A stretch of 64,000 nucleotides of DNA from Mycoemilia scoparia (GCA_027575805.1 JANBPU010000046.1:1-64000), one strand, 5' to 3'; positions 10,913 through 21,713 are shown, counted from the stretch's first letter. The notes: generated from the sequence alone by a model not told the origin. Numbers and translations: made by a program.

Positions 10913-13900
10913 TGCGTGTGTTTACGAAATGAGAAAAACAGAAAATGAGCTAGCGTATGTGGTAGATGCGGGAGCAAGCAGGTAACAGACCAAAGCTTGT
11001 GTTTCCTTGGAAAGCTAAACAATATGGCCGACTGTTAGTCGAGAGGGGATTGGTAGTACGCAAAGAAATGCGAAAAAGATTTGAAGGGAGCGAGGTACTT
11101 TTGTCAACACGATGTTGCGGCCGTGGGATACCCTGGAGAGAGGAGTTTATAGAACAGCAAAGCAATGATGAGCTCTTATTTATTCAAGAGAAGCCAAGCG
11201 TGCAATACAATCAATCCCACTTTTTATAAGAGAAAGATGGAGATGATGGAGGTGGAGGTGGTAGCAGCAGTGCTTGTTTGTGGTGCGTGAGCGAGTGATT
11301 TTAAGGTCAAAATACAAAAAGGCCCGGGTCAAAGAGGAGACTGGCAAAATAGGGCTGGCGGGTCCTGTGGGCGAGAGCACTATATTGCTATTGTTATTGT
11401 TACAAGGATGGTGTCGAAGAGCCTAAAAGACAGCAGTATTCCTTTACTTCTACAATAATATAGAGCAGATACCAAAATGAGAAATTAATATTAATGGAAT
11501 GAAGCAGAGAGACTAAAAAGGAGGAGGACGGAAAGGAACTTGGCCTTTGCCAGGTGGGAGGAGAGCCGCAAACAAACACACTCACTGGCACTGGAATATT
11601 ATACAAAGCACAGATGAGTGTTTGCTGTTGGGATTGGCAGACCACGATTCCTTGGGTGTGGCGATAGAGAACTTTGGCACCGTACCTTTTGGATACAAAT
11701 AAATTGAATGAATTGGCAGTGATGGTGGGAAGAAAGAAGGAAGATGGAGATCCTGTTCAGCGATGTCATGTTTGGCTTTTAGTTTTTCCAATAACGAACT
11801 TTGGCTTTGCTATGGCTTGCAGGCTATGTGCGGAGTCCCCAGAGCTGTTGCTGCTGCTGCTGCTGCCGCCTTGATGAATTAGAATGGACAAAGGGCATAG
11901 AATTGCTGGCGCTCTGGCCACGAAGGCAGGGGTTGATGGTTAGCACATCTCTGCAGCCACTGCCAGAGCAACGAAAGCTGCCCACACACAAACATCAGGC
12001 CTAGTTTGTTGGGCGTTTGGTTGCCAGAAATAAATCAGTGCACATCGATAGTCGCCTTTTGGCCAATCGACTGCCCTGCCACAAACACAACTGGTTCTCC
12101 ATCGGTTTGGGGCGGGCTAATCTTAGCTCGGCCTTCGCTTTGGAACTAAATGAGCTTCCTTCCTGGCCCGCATCCATTCTGCCCATCATGGTCCTCCTTC
12201 TGTTTCCCCCTCATAACATACACACGCGCCTCCGCCTTCGCTAGCTAAGCCCAGCACGGCAGTCTTTTCTACGGCCAATACCGCTGCGGCATTGATTCTG
12301 GCATGGAACCATCATACTCATCTTTGGTAGTCTCGCAATGTTTATCCCTGTAAGAGAGCCTTTGCGCGCATCTGTGATCACTTCTTGTTCACCCACCAGA
12401 TGTGTGATGCCAGAACATTGTCACTGCTGAATCTCACATCACATCGGCGCCAAGTGCCATCAGCATCATACTTTGTGATAATCTCTGATGGCGTGACCAC
12501 GAATTGCCCTTGCCCTTGCCCTTGCTCCTGCCGCTGCCATCCCCGTATAGAAATATTCCCACCGCCAGCTTCGTGGATCCAGATTCGCTATTATTAGAAA
12601 TTACGCCTTTTTCCCGGTCATTATCGAATGTCAGTTGCCACTTTTCTTCTTTTTTCAAAAACGCCTCCGACAAATCCATCTTTACTATTATCACCGCTAT
12701 TCTGGGCATCTGAATTCCTATATTGCCCTGTTCTTGGTCTGCGAAGAAAAGCCATTGTGTCTATCCATCTTTCACAAGCTGACCCAGGAACATTCATATT
12801 TTCCGATTCTGTCTCTATTTTGCCAAGCTCTTTTTCTTTTTAGCCTTTCCTGTTTCTCTCTAAACAAACTATTGATGCTGCCAGCAGTTTCATCATACTA
12901 TACACAGTGGTGGCCTTTTGAATTGCAGGCTGTATACTGGGTATAATAACAACCAGCCAGTCTGTCTACTGAACAAGCCTTGTGAACATTTGCTCTATAT
13001 GGTTGCGTGTTGTGTGAAAGACTCCCATGTGTTTCTCACTGCACAATCGCTTTGAGCCCGCCTTTCTCTTATAAATAGATTCTATATACGTTAAAGTCAG
13101 ATATGGCCGTGTGTGGTTATGCATGGTTGGCTGAAATGAAGAGTCCCTACTTTCACTATTACCCAAAATGATCTGATATCGTCGCTTTTTGCCAGCATCG
13201 TAAAATAAATATTTTTGGTTTGAAAAACCCTCCCCGATTCAACTCAAAGACCTTTTTAAAAAGGTTGCTGCTGCCGATTCTGCTGTTCATTCCCAACCCT
13301 TTCGTGGTGAAACGTACAGGCACTACTGTTTACATATGGTGTCTTTGACTGAGCATCCTGACGAAATTGGGTGGGGGTATAAAACATCCTTTGAAAGCTT
13401 TACAGAAAAACCACCACATCAAAGACACACGCTAAGCGAATGTGCGTATGTGTCTGCGTGTTACAGCGGAAGGTGTAACAATGATTTACATCATACAAAC
13501 ACATTTCCATTGCCGCAATTCCATTCAAAACCTCCTTTGAATCGTTACCACGTTTGTATATGTGTGTGTGTGCGGCCAAGCTACCTTGCCGGCTGACAAA
13601 AAGAAAAAGGTATATATTCTATATCAAACTACCAGACTTGTTTTGATCCTCGATTGCATCCTTGTGTCATAGATAGCTTGTTGAGTGCCATCATCGGATG
13701 TTAAGCCCTTTGACATTGTGAATACAGTCAAGAGGCAGCAACAACAAGCACAGCCCATTTAGTATAGAGTTCAACCTGTTGGTGAGACAAGAAAAACAGC
13801 TGTAAATATTTTAGCATTGTGAATGCGAGAGTGTGCAAGCTCCTTGTTTATATTTCTCCGTTATTTGTTTACGTCAACAATCGTTATTTACATTTTGTAA

Positions 13901-14273
13901 ACAGTCGAATGGGGAGTTTTGCTCCAGTTTGGTTCCAGAAACTGACCTGCAGCTCATTTAAAGGCCTGCAACTATTTCTCAGACTGACCAAAGACGCCCC
14001 TTCTTCTACTTCTTCTTTCCAATACCTGAAAATTCATGCGCCAAGTTCCATCCTTTTGCCTGCCATTTCCCACTGACACTTACTTGCTTTACAGTACATT
14101 AATCACTGTCGAATTTGCAATTTAATCCTAGCATAATTGCTTTGTTTGTTTGGTCATTATTTCCGACATTAATTATTCTAGAAATTAACTTCTAGGTTTT
14201 TCTATTGTGTTTTGATATATATATGCCTGTTCTACCTAATGAAATTTCTTAATTATTAAAACTAATTTGCATT

Positions 14274-14363
14274 TAGGTGACTATTTTTGAAGAATGACCA
14301 CCTGCTAACATATGGGTAATAATTTTTGGTCACCAAAATTTACCCTTTAAAAATTACCAGCCA
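14274..14363. mobile_element. MITE-like hairpin element, copy D (degenerate)
   Basis: Left end TAGGTGACTATTTTTGAAGA, right end ACCCTTTAAAAATTACCAGC then CA. About 90 bp, with a second internal TATGGGTAATAATTTTTGG. It is the most diverged copy, but both ends still match the family core in opposite orientation. Confidence 0.5.
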
Positions 14364-14647
14364 TTTTGGTATTATAAACCTTCATCAAACATATGTAACT
14401 AAATAGCATGGTATTGATAAAATAATTTATTTCGACTCAAACACGTGTATAGCTCTCCCCACAAGTAGGAGAAAAGAAGATAAAAGACTGACGGATTTCA
14501 AGACTAACTAATTCTGTTTATAATAAAAGGACTATAAAAACGACGCTAAAAATGTTGATGTTTATGCAGGTATTTTTAAATTTACAAAGTTACGACAACG
14601 CTAAATATATATATTTTTTCATTTACAGCTATTTATAATAATTATTG

Positions 14648-14648
<1 letters not shown>

Positions 14649-14671
<23 letters not shown>
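14649..14671. repeat. (AT)n microsatellite
   Basis: An uninterrupted TA run about 20 bp downstream of the stop codon of the shorter SEL1-repeat gene. Confidence 0.85.
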
Positions 14672-14678
<7 letters not shown>

Positions 14679-14692
14679 CATTTTTTGACCAT

Positions 14693-15736
14693 TCATTCTC
14701 TGCCCATCTTGGCAAGCTTGACAACTGCCAACATATGTCCTAAACGAGATGCTTCCCGCAAATAGAGATAGGACTTGGCCTCAATCTCCTCTTTGGTTGC
14801 ACCCTCAAGTAGTGGGAGCTGCAAAAGAGCCTGGGAAAGCTGGAAGTTGGCATCCGAAATAGGGTTGGCCGGGTGTTCAGCAGCGCGGCACAGAGCAAGG
14901 TAAGCGGCCTTCAGGTTGACATCGAAACCCATGTTACCCTTAAGGTAGCACATACCAATCAGATAGAGTGCGTTGGGCTCTTTGTGCTGGTAGGCCTTGA
15001 GATACCACAATTTAGCCGACTCGATATCCCCAGAGTTTTGTTCAATCTGGCCGAGCGAATACATTGCCGGTGGATAGCCTTGTTTTGCCGAGACAATAAA
15101 CAGCTTGCGGGCCTTGCGGAGATCCTTTTCAAACCAATATTGGGATTTCTGATACCATGTTCCCACAATAAAACAGGCCTCGGTGTGTTTTTTCTTTGCC
15201 AGCTGGGTCATCCAGTATACTCCTTCGTTCATTAGCTGGTAATAGCCGTCGGAGTCTGTGCTTTGAAATGGGCGAAGGGGATGGATGTCTTCAACAGATT
15301 TGGCGGCATCCAATAGTGCTTGGGCGAATTGGAACTGGACATCCTGGTTTGAAGTTCGCCTGGCCGCGTCTCGATATTTGAGCACGAGCCGGGGGTTGAG
15401 CAGCAATGTTCGCAATGGTTTGTCAAGAGTGGCCTCGTCGTTAACACCAACTGTGTAGGCAGAGGCGGTTGATGACATGGACAACTTGGCCAAGGGTTCT
15501 AGTGACCGGATAGTCGATTCTCTGTACTGCATGTAGTGCTCATCATCACCAACATATGTTCCGTCATCACTGATGTAGCTCGTACTGTCCGGTGGACTGA
15601 TGCTCTTTGGGCTTCTAAGCGGTAGGAATGCCGTTGTGCCAGCAGCGGCGATGTCTGTGCTTTCCTTTCTAAACCACTTTGGCCGAAAAGAAAAAACATC
15701 AGTGGAAAGTGGCAGCTTTTTGTTTAGCAATAACAT
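14693..15736 (-). CDS. Short Skt5/Chs4-like SEL1-repeat protein without CaaX
   Basis: A single exon of 347 residues, starting at the ATG giving MLLLNKKLPL. SEL1-like repeats fill residues about 165-340. It is clearly related to the 701-residue neighbour: EGVYWMTQLAKKKHTEACFI aligns with EGIYWIKLLQRKGNPEASFI, followed in both by GTW. The order AAR/AAK-T-N, FAQALLDAAKS/YAKFLLQSAES, then the repeats is the same. It lacks the long Gly/Ser/Gln-rich N-terminus, has fewer repeats, and ends in KLAKMGRE with no CaaX cysteine. By family it probably binds or regulates chitin synthase or a related membrane enzyme, but without lipid anchoring. Reads as a diverged tandem duplicate. Confidence 0.8.
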   Translation of the reverse strand: MLLLNKKLPLSTDVFSFRPKWFRKESTDIAAAGTTAFLPLRSPKSISPPDSTSYISDDGTYVGDDEHYMQYRESTIRSLEPLAKLSMSSTASAYTVGVNDEATLDKPLRTLLLNPRLVLKYRDAARRTSNQDVQFQFAQALLDAAKSVEDIHPLRPFQSTDSDGYYQLMNEGVYWMTQLAKKKHTEACFIVGTWYQKSQYWFEKDLRKARKLFIVSAKQGYPPAMYSLGQIEQNSGDIESAKLWYLKAYQHKEPNALYLIGMCYLKGNMGFDVNLKAAYLALCRAAEHPANPISDANFQLSQALLQLPLLEGATKEEIEAKSYLYLREASRLGHMLAVVKLAKMGRE

Positions 15737-17283
15737 GGTTGGGTTTATGCTTGTCAGGATACTATGCTTGTTGGTTGGGTACACACACAAGAGCTAAAGA
15801 GATGAACTGATGATTTCAATCCAGTGCTGGAAAAGGACAAGCGCGACGAACAAAACAGGTTCTTCTGTGCTTTATAAAAGTGTCCAAAAGAGAGAGAGAG
15901 GGAGAATGATAAAACACTTTATAAGCTGTCAACAGCGAAGGTTGGACAACTAAAGGGAGAATAAAGGTTCGTGGTGAGATTAGGTGCAGAAATACAGGAG
16001 TACGATGACAGCAGGAAGAATTGAGGTGGGAGTTGATCGACTTAAGTACTTTGAGATATCGCCATAAAGGAACAGATGCTTTGAACAAAGCGCGATGGGC
16101 ATGAGGTGCGTTTCCTGCATGTGGGGAATCCTCAACAAGCGAGTACTACAGCAAAATAGTTTTAATAGGACTAAGCTGCCAAGCGTTTCCCCTACCACAA
16201 ACATCTACGTGTGTTAGTCCGCGCGTATCAGCTCGCACCACAAAGTGGGATGATGTCTGCGGCTTGACATGCCATTATGTTAAAATTGCGCTGCCAGCTA
16301 TTCGCTCTAGGCTGACTAGAGTGAGAGAGCATGTGTGGCTGGTTAAACGACCTCACAACTCGTAAAGCCATATGTCAGGGAAAGACCTGTGAGAAAGCTG
16401 GCAAAGGCTAAAAATGCATGCCCTGTATGGTTGACATTAAAGGTGGCGGAGTGAGCCTCTGCTATACAGACAGCAGCAATAGTGGTAAATAAACACGCTT
16501 ATATTTTTATGCACTAGAGACAATGCGTACTTACGCAAGGCTTAGCCGGCTTCTCGTTTATATTTACAGTGAGCAGTCTAATGAGCTATAAATCTTTGTC
16601 CTGGTGGCTCACAAAGAACCCTGTGCTATTAGCAAAGAGCAATAATTCTACACCTCACCTTTAGTGTGTATCTACGCCTCTAAATTCTATTTTTAGTAAA
16701 GAGTCTTAGTTGGAAAACAGTGGTATTGTTTATTTTTCAATACGTATAATACATGACTCGATAGACTTATTATAAACCAAAGCAGAATGTTTGTTTTTGA
16801 TGCTGCAACTGTTTGGTTCTGGGTTTGTTTGGTATAAGGATCATAGCTTTTGAAGGGTGCATATTGATAGGGGCAATCGCAGCCAAATGAGTGACTCTAC
16901 AGCCCTTCAAAAATATTAACTCATATCTTTAAATGCTAGTAACCACTCATATAGCTTTGTTGTTGTATGTACTATGCCTTCCTCCCCAAAAGTCATGCTC
17001 ATGGTATCCTGTATAGGTCGAATATTCTTTTATTTTCTATAGATTTGAAATAGTTTTTGCAGCTAGTCTCTTAGTGTAGTTTGGGATGGTATTGCTTTAT
17101 AGAGTGGCAATGCAGATGTATTGATAAAGCTCTCTGAAGCGAGATTGATGAATGATCATGTGGAAATTCTTTTCTATAATATTGCAGGTCTATAGAGCCA
17201 CACACCGTTGACTTGTTTTGGCCACTAAGGATTGTTGCGCTTTTCTGATGGTCCGTTGACAGGGCTATATCATTCATCTTTGT
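15737..17283. other. Intergenic region upstream of the short SEL1 gene
   Basis: Contains an AG-rich run (about 15888-15904), one hairpin element (16833-16925) and otherwise unremarkable AT-rich sequence. No tRNA-like cloverleaf or coding exon recognised. Confidence 0.5.
16833..16925. mobile_element. MITE-like hairpin element, copy E
   Basis: Left end TAAGGATCATAGCTTTTGAA followed by GGG, right end GCCCTTCAAAAATATTAACT then CATA. Shares GATAGGGGCAA and CAGCCAAATGAGTGACTCTA with copy C (TATAGGGGCAA in C), so C and E are sister copies of the short form. Confidence 0.75.
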
Positions 17284-17683
17284 TTAAATGGTATTCAGGC
17301 CATCCCTGATACATCTTGTCCATGAGCTCGCGAAGGCTTGGGCCTCAGGCGTGACCAACTTTGAAGGATGGAAATCCCTGCAATAGTTTTTCCGACTAAC
17401 AAAGAAAGGATTTTCCTTATTGCTTCTGCAACTTGGTCGGTCTACATACATAGTGCCACCAACGTGGCTAGTCTTGTGTGTAACATCGACTTTATTGTTT
17501 ATTTAGCTTAATCGTAAACTGATATATAAAATACATGTCATATATATATTGTAAAGTTTCACTGGCGATTGAATCTATGGTAGGCAGAAATGGGCCCTCA
17601 TATTTTGGCCCAACCACTAGCAATTTCATACACAGCTCCTGAGGTGAGGGGTCTTTTTGTCTAAGGTAGCGAAGCTTGGCCAT
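17284..17683 (-). CDS. Small two-exon gene of unknown function
   Basis: Exon 1 17563-17683 and exon 2 17284-17489, joined over a 73-nt GTGAAA...AAAG intron, give 108 residues in frame. I do not recognise the family. It starts MAKLRYLRQKDPSPQELCMK, then GPKYEGPF, and a Cys-containing C-terminal part with RPSCRSNKENPFFVSRKNYC and SSWTRCIRDGLN. The frame stays open across both exons and the composition is protein-like rather than low-complexity. The ATG lies at the edge of hairpin copy F, so an original upstream exon or promoter may have been displaced. Without the intron the first frame ends after 63 codons. Moderate to low confidence that it is a working gene. Confidence 0.4.
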
Positions 17684-17803
17684 ATGTGTAATAATTTATG
17701 AAGGGCGAATGTTTATTAGTAAAACTGAACATCCATTTGGCTGGGACTGCCCCTATAATTACAGCCAAATGAGTGACTAACCCTTCAAAAATAATCTCCC
17801 ATA
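17683..17803. mobile_element. MITE-like hairpin element, copy F
   Basis: Left end TATGTGTAATAATTTATGAA followed by GGG, right end ACCCTTCAAAAATAATCTCC then CATA. It has the fullest interior: CATTTGGCTG on the left arm and CAGCCAAATG on the right form a perfect 10-bp inner inverted repeat around CCCCTATAAT. About 121 bp, so it is a good model for the complete form. Its left tip overlaps the start codon of the small minus-strand gene. Confidence 0.78.
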
Positions 17804-18170
17804 TAACCGATAGAATTTATTCAGCTAAAGGGCACTGACTGTATACGATACAAATTTCATTGGTTGAATATTAGTTATAGAGCTTAAAAAGAATAAGTCG
17901 CTATTGATCTATAGCAATAGATATGCATAACCCCTTAACAGCGAAAAGCAGAATAAATCGCCAATTACAGATCCTAGTGATAATGCAACAAGTTTGTTTG
18001 TTTAGATTTCTCCGTTTTATTATTACACCAACACACTAGCAAAATACTGCAACTGTGTCTTACTAGTAAAAAGCGTCCTACTATAGTATCTATAAAGGGC
18101 TTCTCTGGGAACCACTCAGAGGATGCCACAAGCACACACACACACACACACACACACAACAAATTTTAGA
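17804..18170. other. 3' flank of GPI8 with (CA)n tract
   Basis: AT-rich, no coding potential seen. It includes a (CA)n microsatellite (18132-18159) about 12 bp past the GPI8 stop codon, hence probably in its 3' UTR. Confidence 0.6.
18132..18159. repeat. (CA)n microsatellite
   Basis: About fourteen CA units in the likely 3' UTR of GPI8 (reads as a TG run on the transcribed strand). Confidence 0.9.
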
Positions 18171-20026
18171 TCAGGTGGATATGGCAGAGCGAGCCGTCAA
18201 CCCAATTCCACCTATACAAACCAATCCTACTAGCACTCTCAAGGTAGATGTCAGAATGTCCACATTGTTTGTTGACATATTTTGACTGTTGAGCTCAGGA
18301 TGGTCAAAATGGCCTTTTTTGTTTTTGGATGTAGCTCTCTCCAATGTTTTCCAGATCGACTGAATAGATGTTGGTGATTGATCCTATTGAAAATGCAGCA
18401 GAGGTAAAAATATATCAGTGATATAGATCTATAATTAAACGCCATTATTAAAGAAGAAGCAGGTCGCACACAGATACAGCAATATCAATGCCAACAAGCA
18501 AATATGATATAAGATGTACATAATAGCATTTCCTACAGATGCTGTGCCGCATCTTACCTTTGCAGTATTGCTACCTGTTTTGCTTGTATCCCTGGTTATA
18601 TTCCTCTGCAATGGGTAAGACTTCTCTGTGATCTCTGCTTTGGCAACAGCACCAAGGAAATCTGTCAAAAGGGTCTGATCAAACCTCCGTTTGAAATGAC
18701 GAGTATCATATCCTGGGTTCGATTTGATAATTTTTGTATCGTATGTAGAGTACAAATCACTAAAAGAGGACCGTGACTGCATATCAATGTCCTCAAAGTA
18801 TTTGAGGTTAACATATGTGAACCTGTCTATTACTGTAAGGCCCAGGTCTGCGTCATGAAAGTACTATACAAATATTTATATTACATCATATCATATACTA
18901 TATTAGATGTTGATAAAAATATATGCAGTGGATATATTGATTTGAAATATGTAGATCTTACCGAGTATGAACTTTCTCCAACCCTGCTTGAACCGATACT
19001 CAAAATATTTGGAGACTTGAATTTGCTAAACATTGAGTTTGCTTGACAAGTATCAATCATGAACATTATCTCGTTGTATCTAAATAGCACGGACAATAGA
19101 TTTGTTGGAAATATAGGCCTAAATGCATCCAGCTTCATTAAGGCTAATGCGAGCAATGCCAACACTGACCTTTTCTTTTCCCACATCTGTGAGAAGGCGT
19201 CGGCAATATCATAGCTGTTAATCTCTTCTGCGTCTTGGAATTTAAGAAAGTCTTCGCCACCATGCCCAGTTAGGTAGAACAAAATGTTGGATTTGTCATC
19301 AGTGAGCAATCGTTTGCTTCGAGGTGTATCAGGCATGACGCGGCCTTTGACAGAGTAAATAACACGGTTGTTAGTTTCATATACCACAAAGTATCGTTAT
19401 ACATCTTGTATATCATAAGTGGCTACCTGTTATGAGACGTATGAAGTTTTCCACCGTAACTTCATACCCGCGGTAATCCACTTCAACGTTGTCTCCATAT
19501 ATATCGACCTCGTGGTTTGGGTGACTAAATACTGCGCCAGGGTGTTTGTTGCGTGGATTACAGGCCATGTCATCGGCCAACATAAGAATGATGTTAGAGT
19601 CCGGAATGCCAAGTCTCTTCACTGTTCTATAGATCGCCAGGGTGTTGGCTATATGGCGATAATTGAACCAAAATCGAGATGTACAAACCTATTATATCAA
19701 CCACAAATGGGTAAATTTTAGCCCATATTGACATATATATATATATATATATATGCACCACAAGCATATTATCAAAAAAGTTAGATAATTACCAAGACTG
19801 CCCAGTTATTTGTATGGCCGCTTTTACCAAAAAAGTTCTTTATATCTTCTTCATTGGGCTGCCCTGCTGTGTGGTGGTGCGTATTTCTACTAGCACTAGT
19901 GGCCATTAATGCCACCAGCGATAATATGACTGCATAAATAAATAATCTCATTGATAGGTCAAAGTATGATAGCATGCCATTTTGTTTACTTTGAACAATA
20001 ATTTGTCCATTCTTGCCTTTAGTCAT
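18171..20026 (-). CDS. GPI8: GPI-anchor transamidase catalytic subunit Gpi8/PIG-K
   Basis: Six exons (19793-20026, 19427-19688, 19170-19344, 18962-19079, 18558-18863, 18171-18359) give 427 residues. It is the C13/caspase-fold cysteine protease of the ER GPI transamidase, which cleaves the C-terminal signal and attaches the GPI anchor. Visible: a hydrophobic signal sequence near residues 27-46 ([20 protein letters not shown]), [43 protein letters not shown], catalytic His193 in LTGHGGE, catalytic Cys235 in IDTCQAN, LLTDFLG, and a C-terminal membrane segment ([17 protein letters not shown]). All joins are canonical GT-AG and in frame. The start may instead be one of two in-frame Met codons (residues 18 and 26), of which the second opens directly into the signal sequence. 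GWT1, another GPI pathway gene, lies 4.7 kb away. Confidence 0.93.
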
Positions 20027-20338
20027 TCAAAGTGAGACGTGCTTTTATGGGATCTATTAATTGTGAGCATTTAGTGTTTCATAAAACTAAGATATATCAG
20101 AAAAGTGTAAATATGATGGGTGTAATAGTATGGAGGTAAATAAAGCGAGAGCGCGGAATTGACTATATGATTATGACTGTTGAAGTAATATCAATGGGTG
20201 AAGTATAGTTGGATGGACGGATGGATGGATGGATGGATGAATGGATGGATGGATAGATAGATAGATAGATAGATAGATAGACATGTAGACTATAATATAT
20301 ATGTGTGTATAAATGTATATATATATATGAATGGAGGG
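20027..20338. other. GPI8 promoter and 3' flank of the PSI-domain gene
   Basis: No exon. It holds the compound tetranucleotide repeat (20211-20281). The two flanking minus-strand genes are only about 310 bp apart. Confidence 0.6.
20211..20281. repeat. Compound GGAT/GATA microsatellite
   Basis: Roughly nine GGAT-type units followed by seven GATA-type units, about 60 bp past the stop codon of the PSI-domain gene, so likely in its 3' UTR. Same repeat class as at 8621-8658. Confidence 0.9.
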
Positions 20339-20981
20339 TCAGTTTAGCCTGGTTGGCTTAAAATTGTCTACCCTGATACTCCCATGTTGAATTCTCGAAT
20401 CAGGGTCATTATCAATAAGCAGCGGTGCAGAGAACTCATCAACGTCACTGTCTCCGTCAGCATTGCGTGACTGGTTTTGATGCCTTGTGCCAAGCATTAT
20501 TTGATCACGCATTCTCCTCCGTGAAAAATAGTGCCAAACCCATACCCCAAACCCAAGTAAAGCAAGTATCCCAAGTATCATCACGATGGCTGTAACTTTA
20601 GTATACCCACCAAATACACCACCACTGGCTACTTCAACTATAATTTGAAAAAATTGAAATAGCCATTATCAATATCTTTGAATTATACATGTGTTTGGCC
20701 GCTTTTGTCATGTAGAGACATCATATGGGCTATAGTACCTTTACATTTCCGTGACTCATATATCCAGGCGCTGTCTTGGTGCGACTGTGCCAATTCAAAC
20801 GGTCCGCTTGAGTTTCCGAGAACACATTTATTATACTATTCGGTATAATTTACCATAGTGAAACACGTGCACTTGCGCTATGAAAACATCGTTGAGTACT
20901 GATAAATACACATACCTTTTCCAAAAACACGCAATTTGTACTTCGAGCACATGAGTAGCAGTCTGTATATTGTTGACACAT
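20339..20981 (-). CDS. PTTG1IP-like PSI-domain type I membrane protein (5' end unresolved)
   Basis: Three exons are clear (20916 to at least 20981, 20739-20835, 20339-20637), giving at least 153 residues. The extracytoplasmic part is Cys-rich like a PSI domain: CQQYTDCYSCARSTNCVFLE, then KCVLGNSSGPF and SRKC. A single membrane span (VTAIVMMILGILALLGFGVWVW) follows, then a basic stop-transfer (SRRRMR) and an acidic, hydrophilic cytoplasmic tail. This order matches PTTG1IP (PBF) of animals and its eukaryotic relatives, a type I membrane glycoprotein of uncertain function. The given start is the first in-frame ATG before the Cys motif. A signal peptide is expected and not found, so a 5' exon probably lies in 20982-21713; the frame is open to 21047. 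The tail has no YxxPhi-type signal that I can see. Confidence 0.62.
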
Positions 20982-21713
20982 TTTTGGCTTTATGCTTGGT
21001 CCTAATTTCGCAAGGCCAATATTTCTTTGTGAATAGTGTGGTTGTATTTATTTATGTCTGTAATGGTACGTGTATGTGCAAGTAAATGAGGGGAAATGGA
21101 AGAAAAAGGGTAGAACACGTTGAATATTCCAATTAGGACACTTTGGTTGTAAGAAAAAAAACAAAAAAAAGCACAAAGTGGTTGTCAGTTCCCCTCTGTG
21201 TCTCTATTGTAGAAGTCCTTTAAATAGTCTTTAGCAGTGATCGATGCAGGTAGTCACATGCAATGTCAAAGTTCAAAACACAAGTTTCAGTGATATATTG
21301 CCAACTAGTCCCAATACTCTAAAGTTTTTTAATCTTGGCATTGGAGGTGCTACTTTAAGTAAGGATGCCATCTAGAAACGCTTTTTGCAAGGTGCATAAG
21401 TCGTACGGCTATCAAATTATAATGATTAGGTCAAAGCAACTAACGAATTGTGAAAGCCCTTTTCTAAATGGCAGAGTAGTCTCATCCAAAAGTGTACTAG
21501 AGTATCACCTTGGATCCTAGCCAATCGTCACCGAGACTCCAGCTAAAATGTATAGCTTATGGACTGATTTGCAGGGAACACACTAGTACCCTTTTGGTGG
21601 AGAACTACTTGCCATATCATCAATTATATGTTTTATCAATGGTAAATGGTGCACAACGTAAAGTGTATTGGAATGTCAAAATGATTTATGTAAAAAGAAA
21701 CTAAGAATGATGT
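20982..21713. other. Region upstream of the PSI-domain gene
   Basis: Should contain the missing first exon and promoter of the PSI-domain gene, but no ATG followed by a signal-peptide-like stretch and a good donor was found on the minus strand. Also contains the 3' flank of PRE4. Confidence 0.45.

Larger units (their letters stand above)
10913..14692. other. 3.8 kb gene-poor region between the two Skt5-like genes
   Basis: No exon with credible splice sites or family resemblance on either strand; the open stretches are short and overlap each other. It holds an unusually long upstream region for the CaaX-bearing Skt5 gene, a (CTG)n run near 11848-11866, CCTTGCC/CCGCTGC short repeats near 12505-12535, a GT-rich run near 13558-13570, one degenerate hairpin element (14274-14363) and an (AT)n tract (14649-14671) just past the stop of the second gene. 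Confidence 0.5.
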
